Of a stretch of DNA of 64,000 bases, positions 1 to 9,696 are shown one piece after another (the stretch's first letter is position 1; each line of letters begins with the position of its first letter). The notes beneath the pieces are model-generated. The model had not been told where the DNA came from, searched no databases, and saw only the letters and a program-made list of their open reading frames with translations. Source of the stretch: Ruegeria sp. THAF57. GTDB lineage: Bacteria; Pseudomonadota; Alphaproteobacteria; Rhodobacterales; Rhodobacteraceae. The stretch covers positions 558,001-622,000 of the forward strand of contig NZ_CAIWNQ010000002.1 in NCBI RefSeq assembly GCF_903914075.1, read 5' to 3'. The translations under genes were made by a program, and so were the position numbers.

Positions 1-194
1 TTCACCACCGCCAAGGCCCAGGCACGGGAGAAGTGGATCAGAAACACATAGTCCTGACGCAGATAGTGCAGGAACGCTTCACGCGGTAGGCTTCCGTCCT
101 TCAGCCCTTCGACAAAAGCGTGGCGGGTATAGTCCCGCCACTGCCCTTGCGCCGCCTCGCGCATCAGCGCGAAGGCCTTGCCGTACTCGCTCAT
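1..194 (-). CDS. tenA: TenA-family aminopyrimidine aminohydrolase / thiaminase II (partial)
   Basis: Only the first 64 codons are inside the window; the rest lies beyond base 1. The translation starts MSEYGKAFALMREAA and continues through YTRHAFVEGLKDGSLPREAF and FLHYLRQDYVFLIHFSRAWA. This is the N-terminal signature of TenA/thiaminase II, which hydrolyses aminomethyl-pyrimidine breakdown products of thiamine to HMP. The ATG overlaps the thiY stop codon in an ATGA junction, so it is the last visible gene of the thiamine operon. The catalytic cysteine lies outside the window. The family call rests on the N-terminus plus the operon context. Confidence 0.88.
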   Translation of the reverse strand, partial: MSEYGKAFALMREAAQGQWRDYTRHAFVEGLKDGSLPREAFLHYLRQDYVFLIHFSRAWALAVV

Positions 195-1126
195 TGCGCG
201 GTCACGTCGATGGTGATGTCGCTGACCGGGTTGATGCTGTCGATCATGCCGCTGTCCTTGAGGAATTCCTCGAACCGGGCATAACGGCCAGCGTCAAAAC
301 CCGCCGGACGCAGGGCAAAACGGGGCAGAGTGTCGACCCATGCGCGTGCATTCAGCTCGTCCTGCAGCTCGGGCGACGTGGCGGCGAAAATTTCCCAGCT
401 TTTTTCGGGGTTGTTGACGATGTACTGGGTGGCTTTCTCGGTCGCTGCCAGAAAACGGGCGATCATGTCGGTGTTCATCTTGTCGGGATTGGCGACATAG
501 ATCAGTTCATCATAGGGCGGAACGCCTTCTTCCTCGATATAGAAGCAACGGCCTGCGACGCCTTCGATATCCATCTGGTTCAGCTCAAAGTTACGGAACG
601 CACCGATAACCGCGTCGACCTGACCGGTCATCAGCGACGGCGACAGCGAGAAGTTCACGTTGATCAACTCGATATCGTCCAGTGCGACGCCATGCGCGTT
701 CAGCATCGCGGTCAGGATCGCCTCTTCCACGCCTGCGACCGAGAATCCGACCTTCTTGCCTTTGAGATCGGCAAGCGATTTGATCGGGCCGTCCTCAAGC
801 ACCAACAGACAGTTGAGCGGCGTCGCAACCAAAGTGCCCACCCGCTTGAGCGGCAGCCCCTCGTGGATCTGCAGATGCAGTTGCGGTTGATAAGACACGG
901 CCAATTCCGCCTGACCCGCAGCAACCAGACGCGGAGGCGCAGACGGGTCCGCAGGCGGGACGATCTCGACCTTAAGCCCCTCATCCGCGAAATAGCCGTT
1001 TTCCTGTGCGACGATGATGGGGCCGTGATCAGGGTTGATGAACCAGTCCAGCAGCACGGTCATCTTGTCCTCGGCCCATGCCGGCGCGGCGGCCAACAGA
1101 GCGATGGCTGTGATCAGCTTTTTCAT
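191..1126 (-). CDS. thiY: ABC transporter substrate-binding protein for a thiamine pyrimidine precursor (ThiY-like)
   Basis: This is a periplasmic binding protein of 311 aa. Residues 1-18 form a signal peptide ending APAWA before EDK. The mature part begins with the NMT1/THI5-like pattern LDWFINPDHGP (about residues 26-36), followed by a two-lobed binding fold with PPRLVAAGQAELAVSY. ThiY proteins bind formyl-aminopyrimidine, a thiamine degradation product, and feed it to ThiX/ThiZ. The ATPase and permease are not in the window and probably follow tenA. It sits 19 nt after thiF and overlaps tenA by 4 nt. A nitrate/taurine-type ligand is less likely given the operon. Confidence 0.88.
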   Translation of the reverse strand: MKKLITAIALLAAAPAWAEDKMTVLLDWFINPDHGPIIVAQENGYFADEGLKVEIVPPADPSAPPRLVAAGQAELAVSYQPQLHLQIHEGLPLKRVGTLVATPLNCLLVLEDGPIKSLADLKGKKVGFSVAGVEEAILTAMLNAHGVALDDIELINVNFSLSPSLMTGQVDAVIGAFRNFELNQMDIEGVAGRCFYIEEEGVPPYDELIYVANPDKMNTDMIARFLAATEKATQYIVNNPEKSWEIFAATSPELQDELNARAWVDTLPRFALRPAGFDAGRYARFEEFLKDSGMIDSINPVSDITIDVTAQ

Positions 1127-1145
1127 GTCTCGCGTTTCCTTCTGT

Positions 1146-2108
1146 TCACGAGGTTACGGCCGCGACGAGGACAATCTCGCCGGACCAATCCGGTTGTAAT
1201 TCTTCGGCGGCGCGCCACGCGCGCAAACCTGTGGCGCAGCACAAAGCCAGTGTTTTCTTCTTGTTAGGCTCTGATTTCAGGACGCTGAGCGGCAGGCGCT
1301 GCGCATTTGGATGCACGGGCTTCGGTGCTTCTTCTTCGCTGCGCAGTTCTATGATCAAGTCGTCCCCGGTCAGTTCGCCCGGGGAGACAAATCTGAAATG
1401 CCAATCGGGCTCGGGCGCATTGTCAAAGCGAAACGTGGTACTGCGCAGGGTTCGCGCGTCGAACTGAACCATCTGACCCAACGGCGAGGGATCCAGCCCC
1501 AAAATCAGGTTCAGCGTCATCTGCGCCTGCATCGCACCGATCAATCCCACGACAGGACCCAAGACACCTGCCGATGCGCAGCTTGCCCCATTGTCCGGCG
1601 CATCCGGGAACACAGCGCGCAGCGACGGGACACCGCAGCAGAACCCACCGACATAACCCGACAGTCCCAGAACCGACGCGGTGATCAGTGGTTTTCCCGC
1701 GCCAAAACACGTGTCGGACAGGATATAGCTGGCGGCGTAACTGTCAGCACAATCCAGAACCACATCTGCCTGCGCCACCAAGTCGGCTGCGTTTTCGCTT
1801 GTTAGGGCCTGTTCATTCGCACTTACGTTGATCTCGCCATTCAACGCGCGGCACCGTTCAGCGGCGACCGCAGCTTTGGGTCGCCCGCAATCCGCTTCGG
1901 CAAACAACGTCTGGCGGTGCAGGTTTGACAGGGCAACTGTATCACCATCCACAATCGTGATCTGCCCGATACCGGCACCGGCAAGTAGGGGAAGAACCGG
2001 TGCCGCCAGACCTCCGGCGCCAATCACCAGAACCCGAGTGTCGGACAAGCGCGCCTGACCTTCGGTCCCGACTTCGGGCAACAGAGTTTGACGCGCGTAG
2101 CGACTCAT
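1146..2108 (-). CDS. thiF: ThiF/MoeB-type adenylyltransferase with C-terminal rhodanese-like segment
   Basis: E1-like enzyme (320 aa) expected to adenylate the C-terminal Gly-Gly of ThiS. The nucleotide-binding loop GAGGLAAP lies at residues 30-37, the SNLHRQ motif at 61-66 and the conserved CASAGVLGP at about 177-185. The MoeB CxxC zinc pair just before this is replaced by PSLRA. Residues about 250-320 resemble a compact rhodanese domain with a CxxGxR loop (CATGLR, 291-296), which could carry sulfur for thiazole synthesis. The start at 2108 is chosen because its ATG overlaps the thiE stop (ATGA); an in-frame ATG lies 18 nt further upstream. Confidence 0.88.
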   Translation of the reverse strand: MSRYARQTLLPEVGTEGQARLSDTRVLVIGAGGLAAPVLPLLAGAGIGQITIVDGDTVALSNLHRQTLFAEADCGRPKAAVAAERCRALNGEINVSANEQALTSENAADLVAQADVVLDCADSYAASYILSDTCFGAGKPLITASVLGLSGYVGGFCCGVPSLRAVFPDAPDNGASCASAGVLGPVVGLIGAMQAQMTLNLILGLDPSPLGQMVQFDARTLRSTTFRFDNAPEPDWHFRFVSPGELTGDDLIIELRSEEEAPKPVHPNAQRLPLSVLKSEPNKKKTLALCCATGLRAWRAAEELQPDWSGEIVLVAAVTS

Positions 2109-2701
2109 CGTGTGACCTCGATCCATTGGTGCACGCGGGCTTCGGGGTCGTCGTTCAAGGTGATGTCGGTCACAACCGAAACGATATCCGCACCCGCCTG
2201 CAGAACGCCCTCGGCGCGTTCAACGCTCATCCCACCAATTCCGACAAGGGGAATGTCGCCCACCCGTGCCTTCCACTCTGTTACGCGCGGCAAACCCTGC
2301 TGTTCCCACTTCATCTTCTTCAGAATCGTCGGATAGACCGGGCCAAGCGCCACGTAGTCCGGGTTCATCGCCAGAACACGCTCCAGCTCATCATCGTCAT
2401 GGGTGGACACACCCAGCTTCAACCCAGCCTTTCGTATGGTTTTCAGATCAGCGTCGTCCAAATCCTCCTGACCCAGATGAATCCAGTCACACCCCGCATC
2501 AATGGCGGCCTGCCAGTAGTCGTTCACCACCAGCACCGTGCCGTGTGCTCGGCAGAGGTCAAGTGACACAGAAATCTGTTCCCGCACCACCTCATCCGGT
2601 TGATCCTTGATCCGCAATTGGACCAGTTTGACGCCCAGCGGCAACATGCGGCGCAACCAGTCGGAGTGATCGAAAATTGGGTAAAAACGGTCCAGCGTCA
2701 T
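2105..2701 (-). CDS. thiE: Thiamine-phosphate synthase
   Basis: TIM-barrel enzyme of 198 aa that joins HMP-PP and thiazole phosphate carboxylate to thiamine phosphate. Recognisable family segments are QLRIKD near residue 28, [22 protein letters not shown], the [10 protein letters not shown] strand, ALGPVYPT and the phosphate-binding VGIGGM. The length is normal for short alphaproteobacterial ThiE. It overlaps thiG upstream and thiF downstream by 4 nt each, so translation is probably coupled. Confidence 0.95.
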   Translation of the reverse strand: MTLDRFYPIFDHSDWLRRMLPLGVKLVQLRIKDQPDEVVREQISVSLDLCRAHGTVLVVNDYWQAAIDAGCDWIHLGQEDLDDADLKTIRKAGLKLGVSTHDDDELERVLAMNPDYVALGPVYPTILKKMKWEQQGLPRVTEWKARVGDIPLVGIGGMSVERAEGVLQAGADIVSVVTDITLNDDPEARVHQWIEVTR

Positions 2702-3462
2702 GACAGAAACGCCTTTCCGATCACCGGGGTCGAAGGTTCGGCCATATCGCGCGCCTCGATCGGATCGGCCTCATGCGCCAGTTGCCCCGCCTCAATCGCC
2801 AACATCATGGCCCGCGCCATCGCCACCGGGTCTCCCGCCCGTGCCACCGCCGTGTTGAGAAGCACGGCATCATAGCCCAGTTCCATCGCGTGTGCCGCGT
2901 GACTTGGAAGGCCTATCCCCGCATCAATCACCAAAGGCACATCGGCAAATTCAGCCCGCATCGCGCGCAGTGCGTATTCATTGTTCAGCCCGCGGCCTGA
3001 CCCAATCGGCGCGCCCCAGGGCATCAACACCTCGCACCCGGCCCCAAAAAGGCGTTCCGCCACAACCAGATCGTCAGTGGTGTACGGGAAGACCTGAAAC
3101 CCATCGTCGGTCAGGATGCGGGCCGCCTCGACCAGTTGAAACACATCCGGCTGTAGGCTGTCGGTATGGCCTATCAGTTCAAGTTTGATCCACTTGGTGT
3201 CAAACACCTCGCGCGCCATATGCGCCGTAGTCACGGCCTCTTTAACGGTATGACAGCCAGCAGTATTGGGCAGAACCAAAACGCCAAGGTCGCGGATCAT
3301 TTGCCAAAACGTCTGCCCGGCACCGGATTCGCGCCGCAAGGACACGGTGGCGACCCCGGCTCTACTTTCCCTGAATGCCTTCTCTAGCATCGCCGGGCTG
3401 GGATACTGCGCCGTCCCCAGCATCAATGGATTCGGCAGCTTGGTGCCATAGAACGTCTTCAT
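2698..3462 (-). CDS. thiG: Thiazole synthase
   Basis: A 254-aa TIM-barrel protein that builds the thiazole phosphate from DXP, dehydroglycine and ThiS-thiocarboxylate. The N-terminus [20 protein letters not shown], the Schiff-base lysine in WIKLELIGH, the [13 protein letters not shown] loop and [19 protein letters not shown] are all typical of ThiG. It starts 2 nt after thiS, its sulfur donor. The length and motifs look complete. Confidence 0.96.
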   Translation of the reverse strand: MKTFYGTKLPNPLMLGTAQYPSPAMLEKAFRESRAGVATVSLRRESGAGQTFWQMIRDLGVLVLPNTAGCHTVKEAVTTAHMAREVFDTKWIKLELIGHTDSLQPDVFQLVEAARILTDDGFQVFPYTTDDLVVAERLFGAGCEVLMPWGAPIGSGRGLNNEYALRAMRAEFADVPLVIDAGIGLPSHAAHAMELGYDAVLLNTAVARAGDPVAMARAMMLAIEAGQLAHEADPIEARDMAEPSTPVIGKAFLS

Positions 3463-3464
3463 CT

Positions 3465-3659
3465 TCAGCCCCCCTGCATCGGCGCGACAACTTCGACCCT
3501 GTCGCCGTCAGTCAGTTTATGGGCGACGCGTAGGGTCGACGGCACAAAGTCTTCATTCACCGCCGTCGCGACACGTCCGGTAAACCCACATTCCAGCAGC
3601 AGGTCCGACAAGGTTTCGGCACGCACCTCACGCGGTTCACCGTTAAGCACGATCTTCAT
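3465..3659 (-). CDS. thiS: Sulfur carrier protein ThiS
   Basis: Small beta-grasp protein of 64 aa beginning [12 protein letters not shown] and ending in the Gly-Gly tail (APMQGG) that ThiF adenylates and that is converted to a thiocarboxylate. The open frame extends 33 codons further upstream, but that part lies inside thiO, is arginine-rich and does not resemble ThiS, so the internal ATG at 3659 is used. It overlaps the thiO 3' end by 17 nt. Confidence 0.95.
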   Translation of the reverse strand: MKIVLNGEPREVRAETLSDLLLECGFTGRVATAVNEDFVPSTLRVAHKLTDGDRVEVVAPMQGG

Positions 3660-4629
3660 CGACCATCTCCGAATGTTTGTTCTCAAGCGCCAGATCCGCC
3701 ACACCCTGCGCAAGTGCCGGGGCCAACAGGTAACCATGACGATACAGGCCGTTCGCATAGATCACATGCCCCCGACGCCGGATGCGTGGCAGGTTGTCAG
3801 GGAAAGCCGGGCGCAAATCGACCCCGATTTCCAGCACCTCGGCTTCTCCGAAGGCTGGGTTCAGCGCGTATGCGGCGCTCAACAATTCCAACATGGACCG
3901 CGCGGTGATGCGGCTGCTGTCCTCAGATTCGATCATTGTCGCGCCTAACATGTAGACGCCATTGCCGCGCGGCACGATGTAAAGCGGCATCCGCGGGTGC
4001 AACAGGCGCACAGGTCGGGTCAGAGTAACGTCGGGACACCGGATCACCAACATCTCGCCCTTAACCCCGCGAAGATCATGCAATGTCTCGCGCGCGTGCA
4101 AACCTCGACAATCAATGGTGTTTTTCAAACCAGATGGGGCAAGTTTCTGATGAAATACCACACCCTCTGATTGCAACTGCTGATACAGGTCCAGCAGCGC
4201 ACGACGCGGATCCAGATGCGCCTCGTTCGAAAAAAACAGACCCTTAGGAAATCCCATTAAATCAGGCTCTAATTCGGCTATTTCTGGCTGATCGACGTCC
4301 TTAAATCCATGCGTCCGACGCGAGAACCGGCGCAGATCAGGCAAATCTCTTGAATTGGCAACAACCAGAGTACCGCACCGATGTACCACGGTGCGCGTGC
4401 CCCACCAGTCCAAAGCGCCTTGCCCTAGGCGCAGCACTGGCTCCTCGGCATTTTCATACTCGCACCAAGGGGCCAACATACCACCGGCCCACCATGAACA
4501 TCCATGCGCACCCGGAGGTCCACCGGGGTCAAAAACCTGCACCTTCGCGCCACGCGACACAAGCTCGCTGGCGATGGTTAAACCGGCAACACCGGCCCCT
4601 ATGACCGACCATAGCGTCACGCCGTCCAT
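3643..4629 (-). CDS. thiO: Glycine oxidase ThiO (FAD-dependent)
   Basis: DadA-type FAD oxidoreductase of 328 aa that oxidises glycine to dehydroglycine for thiazole formation. The dinucleotide-binding motif is near the N-terminus (VIGAGVAGLTIASELVSRGA). The substrate-side segments CSWWAGGMLAPW and the C-terminal ANGLYRHGYLLAPALA, which closes the FAD site, are both present. A ThiO in place of ThiH means this pathway uses oxygen and glycine rather than tyrosine and a radical-SAM enzyme, which suggests aerobic synthesis. It overlaps thiD by 13 nt and thiS by 17 nt. Confidence 0.92.
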   Translation of the reverse strand: MDGVTLWSVIGAGVAGLTIASELVSRGAKVQVFDPGGPPGAHGCSWWAGGMLAPWCEYENAEEPVLRLGQGALDWWGTRTVVHRCGTLVVANSRDLPDLRRFSRRTHGFKDVDQPEIAELEPDLMGFPKGLFFSNEAHLDPRRALLDLYQQLQSEGVVFHQKLAPSGLKNTIDCRGLHARETLHDLRGVKGEMLVIRCPDVTLTRPVRLLHPRMPLYIVPRGNGVYMLGATMIESEDSSRITARSMLELLSAAYALNPAFGEAEVLEIGVDLRPAFPDNLPRIRRRGHVIYANGLYRHGYLLAPALAQGVADLALENKHSEMVDEDRA

Positions 4630-5420
4630 ACCCGATGAAAGTGATGAACCGGCCCATGGCCCTCTCCGATATTCAGCTCATCCGCTTTGGCGATTGCCCC
4701 CTGAAGATACTCATGCGCCTGCGCGACCGCATCGGGCAGCGCCAGACCTTTGGCCAATCCTGCTGCAATCGACGACGACAACGTGCAACCGGTGCCGTGT
4801 GTGTTGCGAGTATCGAGACGGGGGGCCGTGTATTCGCCAACAACGCCCGAAGCGTCCAACAAGATATCGTGGCAAGTATCCCCGGCACCATGCCCGCCTT
4901 TCATTAATACGGCCTTTGCCCCCATTTCACACAAGCTGCGCCCCTGTTCCGCCATTTCCGCAGGCGACGTAGCCAGGGTGCAGTCCAACAGACACGCAGC
5001 TTCCGGCATATTGGGCGTCAATACCGAGGCTCGGGGTAAGAGTACATCCCGCAAGGTCTGAACCGCGTCCTGCGCCAACAAGGCATCCCCCGACTTGGCG
5101 ATCATCACGGGATCCAAAACAATCGGACCTTCAAAAGCTGCAATGCTGTCGGCCACGGTATGGATAATCTCAGGCGTCGCCAACATTCCAATCTTGATGG
5201 CACCAACCTTCAGATCAGTCAGAACGGCATCAATTTGCGCCGCGATAACCTCCAGCGGTATTCCATGCACGGCGGTGACCGCACGGGTGTTCTGCGCCGT
5301 AACCGCCGTAACAACACTCGCGCCAAACACACCCAAGGCCGACATCGCCTTCAGGTCGGCCTGTATTCCAGCCCCGCCACCGCTGTCCGATCCCGCAATT
5401 GTCAATGCAATAGGCACCAT
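4617..5420 (-). CDS. thiD: HMP / HMP-phosphate kinase
   Basis: Ribokinase-fold kinase of 267 aa that phosphorylates HMP twice to HMP-PP. Motifs: N-terminal [40 protein letters not shown] and the catalytic anion-hole motif [21 protein letters not shown]. The ATG at 5420 has GGAG 7 nt upstream; an in-frame ATG 27 nt earlier lacks this and adds an unconserved MPLLNRSNQ. First gene of the operon, about 60 nt downstream of the TPP riboswitch, so it is the likely direct target of riboswitch control. Confidence 0.95.
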   Translation of the reverse strand: MVPIALTIAGSDSGGGAGIQADLKAMSALGVFGASVVTAVTAQNTRAVTAVHGIPLEVIAAQIDAVLTDLKVGAIKIGMLATPEIIHTVADSIAAFEGPIVLDPVMIAKSGDALLAQDAVQTLRDVLLPRASVLTPNMPEAACLLDCTLATSPAEMAEQGRSLCEMGAKAVLMKGGHGAGDTCHDILLDASGVVGEYTAPRLDTRNTHGTGCTLSSSIAAGLAKGLALPDAVAQAHEYLQGAIAKADELNIGEGHGPVHHFHRVWTA

Positions 5421-5480
5421 TTGGTTGCTCCGGTTCAGTAGGGGCAACAGTGGCGTGGATAACGTCAGTAAACTGTACGA

Positions 5481-5569
5481 CCGTTCCCTCCGCCGGCATT
5501 GCCCGGATCAGGTTCGATGGGTTGGCGCATTTGCACCTCTCAGCCCCATGATCAGGGCACCCCAACGGT
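5481..5569 (-). promoter_or_regulatory. TPP riboswitch (THI element)
   Basis: Read on the minus strand, this leader contains GGGGTGCC, CTGAGA, GAACCTGATCCGGG and AATGCCGGCGGAGGGA in the order and spacing of the THI-box aptamer. The ends CCGTT and AACGG pair as helix P1. It lies about 60 nt before the thiD start, with no obvious terminator between. Control is probably by access to the GGAG ribosome site, as in many proteobacteria; that mechanism is inferred. Confidence 0.97.
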
Positions 5570-5577
5570 TGGCGCAG

Positions 5578-5606
5578 AACATCTCAGGCGCGGTCGGATT
5601 AATCAA
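5578..5606 (-). promoter_or_regulatory. Candidate promoter of the thiamine operon
   Basis: On the minus strand TTGATT and GATGTT are separated by exactly 17 nt. A start about 7 nt downstream would begin the transcript almost at the first base of the riboswitch P1 helix, which supports the placement. The -10 match is weak, so this is a positional guess. Confidence 0.4.
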
Positions 5607-5619
5607 GAGGATTCTGCGA

Positions 5620-5735
5620 GGCTCTGCCTCGCGCTCCGGGATATTTCTGGCCAGATGAAGAACGGATCCCCTGCTTCATCTGGCTAAAAATATCCCGGGG
5701 GAGTCGCCCGAATGGGCGGCGGGGGCAGAGCCCCC
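5620..5735. repeat. Nested inverted repeats, probable end of dnaKJ transcripts
   Basis: Several hairpins are stacked in this gap. Two 25-nt arms (5636-5660 and 5674-5698) match at 23 of 25 positions around a 13-nt loop. Outside them GGCTCTGCC (5620-5628) pairs with GGCAGAGCC (5724-5732). On the minus strand, a GGGGGC-TCT-GCCCCC hairpin (5721-5735) forms about 12 nt after the dnaJ stop. There is no strong U-tract. The position suggests transcript end protection or termination. The arm sequence resembles the element after mutS (41069-41119). Confidence 0.75.
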
Positions 5736-5747
5736 TGACTGAAGGCT

Positions 5748-6899
5748 TCAGCTCTTCATCCCGTCCCAGAACGATTTCACGGAAGAGAAGAAGCTTTTGG
5801 ATTCGGGATGATTGTCTTCGCCCAAGTCGTCGAACTCTTTCAAAAGCTCTTTCTGACGGCTGGTCAAGTTCACCGGTGTTTCCACCGCCAATTCGATGAA
5901 CATATCGCCGACACCGCCACCACGCAGCGCAGGCATACCCTTGCTGCGTAGACGCATCTGTCGGCCCGACTGACTTCCAGCCGGAATCTGCACGCGACCA
6001 CGGCCACCGTCGATCGTCGGCACTTCGATCGACCCACCCAGCGCAGCCTTTGCCATGCTGACCGGTACGCGGCAATAAAGGTTTACGCTGTCACGTTCGA
6101 ACAGTTTGTGGTCCGAAACCTCGACAAAGATATAGAGATCACCAGGAGGGCCACCACGCATCCCGGCCTCACCCTCGCCTGCCAGACGAATGCGAGTGCC
6201 GGTTTCAACACCGGCAGGGATGTTCACGGACAATGCGCGCTCTTTTTCGACGCGACCTGCGCCGCCGCAGGATTTACAGGGGTTCTTTATGATCTGGCCG
6301 AGGCCCGAACAGGTCGGGCAAGACCGTTCAACCGTGAAAAAGCCCTGTTGCGCGCGGACCTTGCCCATGCCGGAACAGGTGGGGCAGGTCGTAGGCTCGA
6401 CGCCACTTTCCGCACCCGAACCGTCACAAGCAGAACAGGCAACCGCAGCGGGGACATTGATGGTTTTCTGAAGCCCCGAGAACGCCTCTTCCAGCGTCAC
6501 GCGCAGGTTGTAGCGAAGGTCTGATCCACGCGCGGCACGGCGGCCACCACCAGCCCCGCCACGCTGACCACCCATGAAATCGCCAAACAGGTCGTCAAAT
6601 ACGTCAGAAAAGGCACTGGAAAAGTCGCCCTGACCAAACCCACCACCGGGACGGCCACCACCACCCATGCCGTTTTCAAACGCGGCATGGCCAAAGCGAT
6701 CATAGGCGGCCTTTTTCTCGGCATCGCGCAGAACGTCATAGGCTTCGTTCGCTTCCTTGAACTGCGCCTCGGCATCCGGGTTGTCCTTGTTGCGGTCGGG
6801 ATGCAATTCCTTGGCTTTCTTGCGAAAGCCTTTCTTGATCTCGTCCGCTGATGCGCCCTTTGATACGCCGAGCACATCATAGTAGTCGCGTTTTGACAT
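5748..6899 (-). CDS. dnaJ: Co-chaperone DnaJ
   Basis: Full-length type I J-protein (383 aa) that delivers substrates to DnaK and stimulates its ATPase. The J-domain has HPD at residues 33-35. A Gly/Phe-rich linker follows ([17 protein letters not shown] type), then four complete zinc motifs ([32 protein letters not shown]) and the C-terminal substrate domain. The start at 6899 is preceded by AAGGAAA; a longer frame adds seven unconserved residues. It lies 74 nt after dnaK and is presumably cotranscribed from the dnaK heat-shock promoter. Confidence 0.97.
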   Translation of the reverse strand: MSKRDYYDVLGVSKGASADEIKKGFRKKAKELHPDRNKDNPDAEAQFKEANEAYDVLRDAEKKAAYDRFGHAAFENGMGGGGRPGGGFGQGDFSSAFSDVFDDLFGDFMGGQRGGAGGGRRAARGSDLRYNLRVTLEEAFSGLQKTINVPAAVACSACDGSGAESGVEPTTCPTCSGMGKVRAQQGFFTVERSCPTCSGLGQIIKNPCKSCGGAGRVEKERALSVNIPAGVETGTRIRLAGEGEAGMRGGPPGDLYIFVEVSDHKLFERDSVNLYCRVPVSMAKAALGGSIEVPTIDGGRGRVQIPAGSQSGRQMRLRSKGMPALRGGGVGDMFIELAVETPVNLTSRQKELLKEFDDLGEDNHPESKSFFSSVKSFWDGMKS

Positions 6900-6925
6900 C
6901 AGTATTTCCTTCTGCCTCAACGTAA

Positions 6926-6956
6926 TCGGGCCGGCCCGACAACCGGACCGGCCCGA
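6926..6956 (-). terminator. Hairpin between dnaK and dnaJ
   Basis: TCGGGCCGG (6926-6934) and CCGGCCCGA (6948-6956) form a perfect 9-bp stem with a 13-nt loop in the 74-nt dnaK-dnaJ gap. There is no U-tract. It may be a partial terminator or an RNA-processing or stability site that lowers dnaJ relative to dnaK; this role is inferred. Confidence 0.5.
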
Positions 6957-6973
6957 ATTGGCCCGGTTACCCG

Positions 6974-8881
<1,908 letters not shown>

Positions 8882-8987
8882 ATGTTCAATCCCTTTCTCT
8901 TCAAGGCGATGTCCGAGGTCCGGACCCGTTATGGCACCCGCCCCCGATCTGATTTGCGCAATAGCTCTACACCATCACGCGTCCCGG

Positions 8988-9019
8988 CGTATATAAGGGC
9001 GGGACCAAAAGCCTGCAAG
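8988..9019 (-). promoter_or_regulatory. RpoH (sigma-32) heat-shock promoter of dnaK
   Basis: The minus strand reads CTTG (9016-9019), an 18-nt spacer, then CTTATATACG (8988-8997). This fits the alphaproteobacterial RpoH consensus CTTG-N17/18-CYTATNT. It would give a 5' leader of about 100 nt before dnaK. No CIRCE element was seen here. Confidence 0.75.
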
Positions 9020-9093
9020 CGGTGTAAATCGCAGGTTTTGGGGATTTTGTGGCCTTTTTTCGCAAGGTTTTGGCAAGGATTGAGGATTCTGCG

Positions 9094-9696
9094 ATGGCGC
9101 GGCTGGTTTTGCGCGATTTCGACATCAGAAAAGCCTATCTGGACAGCACTGAACAAACAGGGCTGGTCGAAGTATTGCGCCCGGTTCTGAAATCCGCGCC
9201 TTTGTTCCGGCCTGTTACGCCCTCGGGCAAGGAAATGTCCGTTCGTATGACCTCGGCCGGATCGTTGGGCTGGGTGACAGATCGCGCGGGCTACAGGTAT
9301 CAGTCGCAGCATCCCAAAGGGGTCAGTTGGCCGTCAATCCCCGAACCCATTCTTGCTGTCTGGCGCGATCTGGCCAGCGCGGAACGTGACCCCGATTGCT
9401 GCCTGATCAACTATTACGGCGAAGATGCCCGAATGGGGCTGCATCAGGACAAGGACGAAGCAGATTTTTCCTGGCCGGTTCTGTCAATTTCGCTTGGTGA
9501 TGACGCCTTGTTCCGCATTGGCAACAACACCCGAGGCGGCAAGACCGAGTCGATCTGGCTGAACTCGGGCGATGTCGTGATTATGGGTGGCCCTGCGCGC
9601 CTGACCTATCACGGCGTGGATCGCATCCGGTTCGGGTCATCCAAGCTGTTGCCGAAAAGCGGACGGATCAACCTGACCCTGCGCGTGGCCAGTTAG
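9094..9696 (+). CDS. alkB: AlkB-type Fe(II)/2-oxoglutarate DNA dealkylase
   Basis: A 200-aa dioxygenase that repairs N-alkylated bases by oxidative demethylation. The iron ligands are in LHQDKDE (HxD) and the distal His of LTYHGVDRI. The 2-oxoglutarate-binding RINLTLR (RxNxTxR) is at the C-terminus, and NYYGEDARMGLHQD is the family signature. The ATG at 9094 follows GAGGA by 7 nt. A GTG at 9049 would add 15 residues but falls within the dnaK promoter area. Divergent from dnaK. Its stop codon overlaps that of the convergent permease gene. Confidence 0.93.
   Translation: MARLVLRDFDIRKAYLDSTEQTGLVEVLRPVLKSAPLFRPVTPSGKEMSVRMTSAGSLGWVTDRAGYRYQSQHPKGVSWPSIPEPILAVWRDLASAERDPDCCLINYYGEDARMGLHQDKDEADFSWPVLSISLGDDALFRIGNNTRGGKTESIWLNSGDVVIMGGPARLTYHGVDRIRFGSSKLLPKSGRINLTLRVAS

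Noticed and set aside
194-1267. Plus-strand open frame opposite thiY and thiF
   Set aside because: Arginine/histidine-rich shadow translation of the real minus-strand genes.
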